Shown here: in pieces, positions 5,777 through 7,927 of the stretch | Numbering within the stretch: the first letter of the stretch is position 1 | How the letters are laid out: each line of letters starts with the position of its first letter | Assembly (NCBI GenBank): GCA_934524985.1 | Contig: CAKSYT010000034.1 | Span: 1-7,927, forward strand | Direction: 5' to 3' | Source: an uncultured Faecalibacterium sp. | GTDB taxonomy: Bacteria; Bacillota; Clostridia; Oscillospirales; Ruminococcaceae | DNA: 7,927 bases | The notes under the pieces: model-generated | What the model saw: the letters and a program-made list of their open reading frames with translations, nothing else | Databases searched by the model: none | Told to the model about the DNA's origin: nothing | Position numbers and translations under genes: made by a program

Positions 5777-6430
5777 ATGAAGATCAACGAAGTGGAAGCC
5801 GCCGTCGGCGTGACCAAAAAGAACATCCGCTTTTACGAGGAAGAGGGACTCATCAGTCCCAGCCGGGAGCCGGGCAACGGCTACCGCAGCTACTCGCAGG
5901 CGGATGTGGAACGCCTGCGCCGCATCAAGCTGCTGCGCAAGCTGGACGTGCCGCTGGCAGAAATCCGGGAGATGCTGGAAGGGCAGCGCACGCTGGCCGA
6001 GGGCATGAGCCAGCAGCTGGAACGTCTGCACAGCCGCCGCGCCGACTTGGAGGAAGCAATCGGTTTCTGCACGCTGCTCCAACAGGAGAACGGCCCTCTG
6101 GAACAACTGGATGTGGAGCAGACGCTGGCGCGCCTGACCGCACGGGAAGAACAGGGAGTGACTTTTGTGAACATTGAACGGACTGACCAAAAGACCCGCC
6201 GCATCCGGGGTGCCTGCATCGGTGCCGCCCTTTTTGTGGCCATGATGGCTTTTGTGATGGCTACCATGGGCTGGGCGATCTACACCGACCCGCAGGATGC
6301 CCCGCCGCTGCCGCTGCTGGTGGTGATGTTCGGCATCCCGGCGGGCTGCATCGTGGGCACCCTGAAGGTGCTGCTGGATCGAATCGAAGAGATCGGAAAG
6401 GGAGAAGAAGATGCTTATCGTAACTATTAA
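5777..6430 (+). CDS. MerR-family transcriptional regulator with C-terminal membrane hairpin
   Basis: The N-terminus is a MerR winged helix-turn-helix: INEVEAAVGVTKKNIRFYEE (3-22), the wing with GLISPSREPGNGYRSYS (24-40) and the second helix pair DVERLRRIKLLRKLDVPLAE (43-62). A coiled-coil dimerisation helix follows (about 70-105). Instead of a ligand or metal domain, the C-terminus has two hydrophobic segments, about 146-168 and 177-200, joined by a short DPQDAPP loop. KTRRIR before the first and a charged tail after the second suggest both ends are cytoplasmic. No cysteine cluster of the metal-sensing type is present. The start at 5777 has AAGGAGGGGG (5758-5767) upstream. The gene overlaps the next one by 20 nt and probably controls its own operon through the dyad promoter. 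The signal is unknown; membrane state or a neighbouring membrane protein are reasonable guesses. Confidence 0.92.
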   Translation: MKINEVEAAVGVTKKNIRFYEEEGLISPSREPGNGYRSYSQADVERLRRIKLLRKLDVPLAEIREMLEGQRTLAEGMSQQLERLHSRRADLEEAIGFCTLLQQENGPLEQLDVEQTLARLTAREEQGVTFVNIERTDQKTRRIRGACIGAALFVAMMAFVMATMGWAIYTDPQDAPPLPLLVVMFGIPAGCIVGTLKVLLDRIEEIGKGEEDAYRNY

Positions 6431-6722
6431 CGAGATCCCGGGCAAAAAGCTGGAGGCGCTGGGCGTGGTGCGGGGCAGCACGGTGCAGAGCCGCAACCTC
6501 GGCCATGACATGATGGCCGGTTTCCGCACCCTTGTGGGCGGCGAGGTGACCGACTACGCCGATATGCTCACCGAGGCGCGGCAGATCGCCACCGGACGCA
6601 TGGTCAAGGACGCCGAAAACCTTGGAGCAGATGCCATTGTGGGTATGCGGTACGCCTCTGCCAGCGTCATGCAGGGCGCGGCAGAGGTCATAGCCTACGG
6701 AACGGCGGTGAAGTTCGTATGA
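6411..6722 (+). CDS. YbjQ-family protein (UPF0145, putative heavy-metal-binding domain)
   Basis: The 103-residue product covers the whole YbjQ family domain. Recognisable blocks are LGVVRGSTVQSRNLG (17-31), the GGEV..Y block (43-49), the helix ending in MVKDAENLGADAIVGMRY (64-81) and the closing YGTAVKF (96-102). Family members form oligomers; their biochemical role is not established, and the metal-binding label is tentative. There is no signal peptide or membrane segment, so it should be cytoplasmic. Translation starts inside the end of the MerR gene (20-nt overlap), with GGAG at 6401-6404, 6 nt before the ATG, so expression is coupled to the regulator. It is flanked by two membrane proteins in one operon, which suggests a membrane-related role, but this is inference only. 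Confidence 0.9.
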   Translation: MLIVTINEIPGKKLEALGVVRGSTVQSRNLGHDMMAGFRTLVGGEVTDYADMLTEARQIATGRMVKDAENLGADAIVGMRYASASVMQGAAEVIAYGTAVKFV

Positions 6723-7627
6723 CAGCAAAAGAAAAGCAGGGCTTTGGCCTGTATTTCCTGTTTGCCTTCGGTACGGCATGGCTGTGTCAGGTGGGCGGCT
6801 GCATGGCGCTTTTGCAGCAGAATAACGCCGTACTGTATCAGCTGGCGCTCATCGTAACCATGTTCTGCCCGCTGCTGGCTGTACTGCTGGTGCAAAAGGC
6901 CTTTCTGCGCCAGCCCACCGGCATCGGTTGGAAGGTGCAGGGCAAGCGCCGGTTCTGGCTGGCGGCGTGGTTTGGCCCGGCGGTGCTCACCCTGCTAGGC
7001 GCGGTGCTGTATTTTGCCGTGTTCCCCTCCCGGCTGGACTTTACCGGCAGCTGGCTGGTAGCCGCCTACGGCGGCGAGATGGACGCACAGACCCTGAGAA
7101 GTCAGTTGGGGGTCTCCACCCTCAGCTATCTGCTGCAGAATGGGCTGTTTGCGGTGCTCCTTGCCCCGGCCATCAATATGTTCCCCGCGCTGGGCGAGGA
7201 GGTCGGCTGGCGCGGCTACATGATGCCCCGCCTGAAGGAGCAGTTCGGTCTGCTGAATGGCCGTCTGCTGGGCGGCGTTGTGTGGGGTATCTGGCACTGG
7301 CCGCTGATGCTGCTGGTGGGTTATGAGTACGGTACCAACTATTTGGGCGCACCCCTGCTGGGTCTGGTGGTGTGGTGCGTGGTCTGCTTTGCCCTCAACA
7401 CCCTGCTGGATCTTCTCTATGAAAAGACCGGCTGCATCTGGGTGCCGGCCATCGCGCATGGAGCGTTCAACGCCATTGCGGCGCTGCCGCAGGTGCTGGT
7501 CACCCCGGCAGATGCTTATTATAATGTACTGGGGCCCATGCCCATTGGTCTGATCGCCGCGCTGCCGATGCTGGCAGCGGCTGTTTGGCTGACCCTGCGG
7601 GAGATGAAGCAGGAAGAAAAGAACTGA
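6719..7627 (+). CDS. CPBP-family intramembrane metalloprotease homologue (Rce1/type II CAAX protease-like)
   Basis: This is a 302-residue polytopic membrane protein with hydrophobic stretches at about 9-32, 38-60, 80-102, 140-157, 182-200, 208-232 and 270-292. The three CPBP motifs are present: EEVGWR (Glu160, Glu161, Arg165), the WGIWHWP segment (His193) and HGAFN (His247, Asn251). These match the catalytic Glu/His residues of the Rce1-type glutamate intramembrane proteases, so the protein is likely active. Bacterial members have been linked to bacteriocin immunity and to cleaving membrane proteins; the substrate here is unknown. The start ATG overlaps the preceding stop (ATGA, 6719-6722) without a strong Shine-Dalgarno, pointing to coupled translation. 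The membrane-anchored regulator two genes upstream is a candidate substrate, as a hypothesis. Confidence 0.92.
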   Translation: MTAKEKQGFGLYFLFAFGTAWLCQVGGCMALLQQNNAVLYQLALIVTMFCPLLAVLLVQKAFLRQPTGIGWKVQGKRRFWLAAWFGPAVLTLLGAVLYFAVFPSRLDFTGSWLVAAYGGEMDAQTLRSQLGVSTLSYLLQNGLFAVLLAPAINMFPALGEEVGWRGYMMPRLKEQFGLLNGRLLGGVVWGIWHWPLMLLVGYEYGTNYLGAPLLGLVVWCVVCFALNTLLDLLYEKTGCIWVPAIAHGAFNAIAALPQVLVTPADAYYNVLGPMPIGLIAALPMLAAAVWLTLREMKQEEKN

Positions 7628-7637
7628 ATCCCAAAGC

Positions 7638-7674
7638 AACAGCCGCTGCACTTTTTGTGCGGCGGCTGTTTTGC
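7638..7674 (+). terminator. Terminator of the merR-ybjQ-CPBP operon
   Basis: The segment 7638-7651 (AACAGCCGCTGCAC) pairs with 7657-7670 through a 14-bp stem containing one U-G pair, around a TTTTT loop, and runs into TTTT at 7669-7672. It lies 10 nt after the last stop codon. Confidence 0.88.
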
Positions 7675-7744
7675 GTAGAAATAGTGGAAGAAAGGTCAAA
7701 ACCGCCCCTGAAACCGGGCGAAAAACTGGATGATGTATACAAAG

Positions 7745-7807
7745 CGCAAAAAAAAGGCGAAAAAAATGTAAAAAAGGCTTGCAAAAGTAGTTGCGGTATG
7801 GTACTAT
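7745..7807 (+). promoter_or_regulatory. Strong promoter with upstream A-tracts (stable-RNA type)
   Basis: TTGCAA at 7779-7784 and TACTAT at 7802-7807 are separated by exactly 17 bp. Upstream, three A-tracts of 6 to 8 residues (about 7748-7755, 7760-7766 and 7770-7775) repeat at roughly helical spacing, resembling an UP element bound by the RNA polymerase alpha subunit or intrinsic curvature. Such promoters typically drive rRNA or other very highly expressed operons. Confidence 0.75.
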
Positions 7808-7813
7808 ATGTGA

Positions 7814-7927
7814 GCGCCAAGCGCTGAGACAAAAGAATGACTTCTGAAACCTCAGCAGGAAGCCCTTGAAAAGAACCAATAGACGCTGAAAAGTTCCGGT
7901 TAGCACCGAGAAACCTGAAGCGCTCCA
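7814..7927 (+). other. Non-coding leader, possibly of an rRNA operon, cut by window end
   Basis: About 110 nt follow the strong promoter without a start codon that has a ribosome binding site. The leader begins with AGCGC-CAA-GCGCT (7813-7825), a short hairpin near the start site. CCCTTGAAAAGAACC (7863-7877) resembles the boxA-like TTTGAAAACT text found in Firmicute rRNA leaders, and GACGCTGAAAAGTTCC (7882-7897) partly repeats it. CGGT-TAGC-ACCG (7897-7908) is another small stem. GCGCTC at 7920-7925 could pair with GAGCGC at 7812-7817. The downstream gene is outside the window, so the rRNA assignment is an inference; a tRNA cluster or ribosomal-protein gene is also possible. Confidence 0.45.

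Noticed and set aside
4330..5826. A 498-codon open frame on the - strand, opposite the helicase
   Set aside because: Same shadow effect; it runs through the helicase terminator and the MerR promoter and shows no recognisable domain.
5777..6430. Metal-sensing MerR such as a copper or mercury regulator
   Set aside because: The C-terminal metal-binding cysteine loop is absent; the three cysteines are scattered, with two in the membrane segments.
6995..7906. A 303-codon open frame on the - strand, opposite the CPBP gene
   Set aside because: It is the antisense of a gene with clear protease motifs, crosses the terminator and begins inside the leader of the next operon. Its composition is rich in Gln and His, typical of shadows here.
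7814..7927. T-box or other known riboswitch in the final leader
   Set aside because: No T-box sequence or other class-defining core motif is visible in the part shown, and the leader is cut by the window end.

Overview
The window looks like chromosomal DNA of a moderately GC-rich Firmicute. The codon usage (many GCC, CTG, GGC and ATC codons) and gene content would fit a Faecalibacterium-like member of the Oscillospiraceae. That placement is an inference from general appearance, not from a marker gene. All supported genes read on the + strand.

Region 1 (1-3517): the 3' end of carA (glutaminase subunit of carbamoyl-phosphate synthetase) is followed one base later by complete carB (synthetase subunit, 1083 aa). 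Together they make carbamoyl phosphate for pyrimidines and arginine. A long hairpin after carB probably ends the operon. Region 2 (3518-4022): a single gene for an HU/IHF-family nucleoid protein has its own extended -10 promoter, three phased TGCGC boxes upstream, a small hairpin in its 5' UTR and a textbook terminator.

Region 3 (4023-4407) has no gene. It holds the most striking structure here: a non-coding imperfect palindrome of about 330 bp. Its two arms align for about 61 nt, then each carries a perfect 16-bp hairpin with the same loop, then they align again for about 35 nt towards a central hairpin. The two 16-bp hairpins sit at the same place in each arm and differ at 7 of 16 stem positions, yet both pair perfectly, which resembles compensatory change. 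It looks like a MITE-like or structured repetitive element.

Region 4 (4408-5708): a strong promoter, a compact DEAD-box RNA helicase (395 aa) and a terminator. Region 5 (5719-7674): a tightly coupled three-gene operon encodes a MerR-family regulator with a C-terminal two-helix membrane hairpin, a YbjQ-family protein and a CPBP (Rce1-type) intramembrane protease homologue. It starts at a classic MerR-type promoter (19-bp spacer containing a dyad) and ends in a terminator. A membrane-bound regulator beside a putative intramembrane protease suggests, as a hypothesis, a regulated-proteolysis circuit.

Region 6 (7675-7927): a strong promoter with A-tracts upstream opens a non-coding leader that runs off the window. 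Promoter strength and boxA-like TTGAAAA text suggest the start of a stable-RNA (perhaps rRNA) operon.
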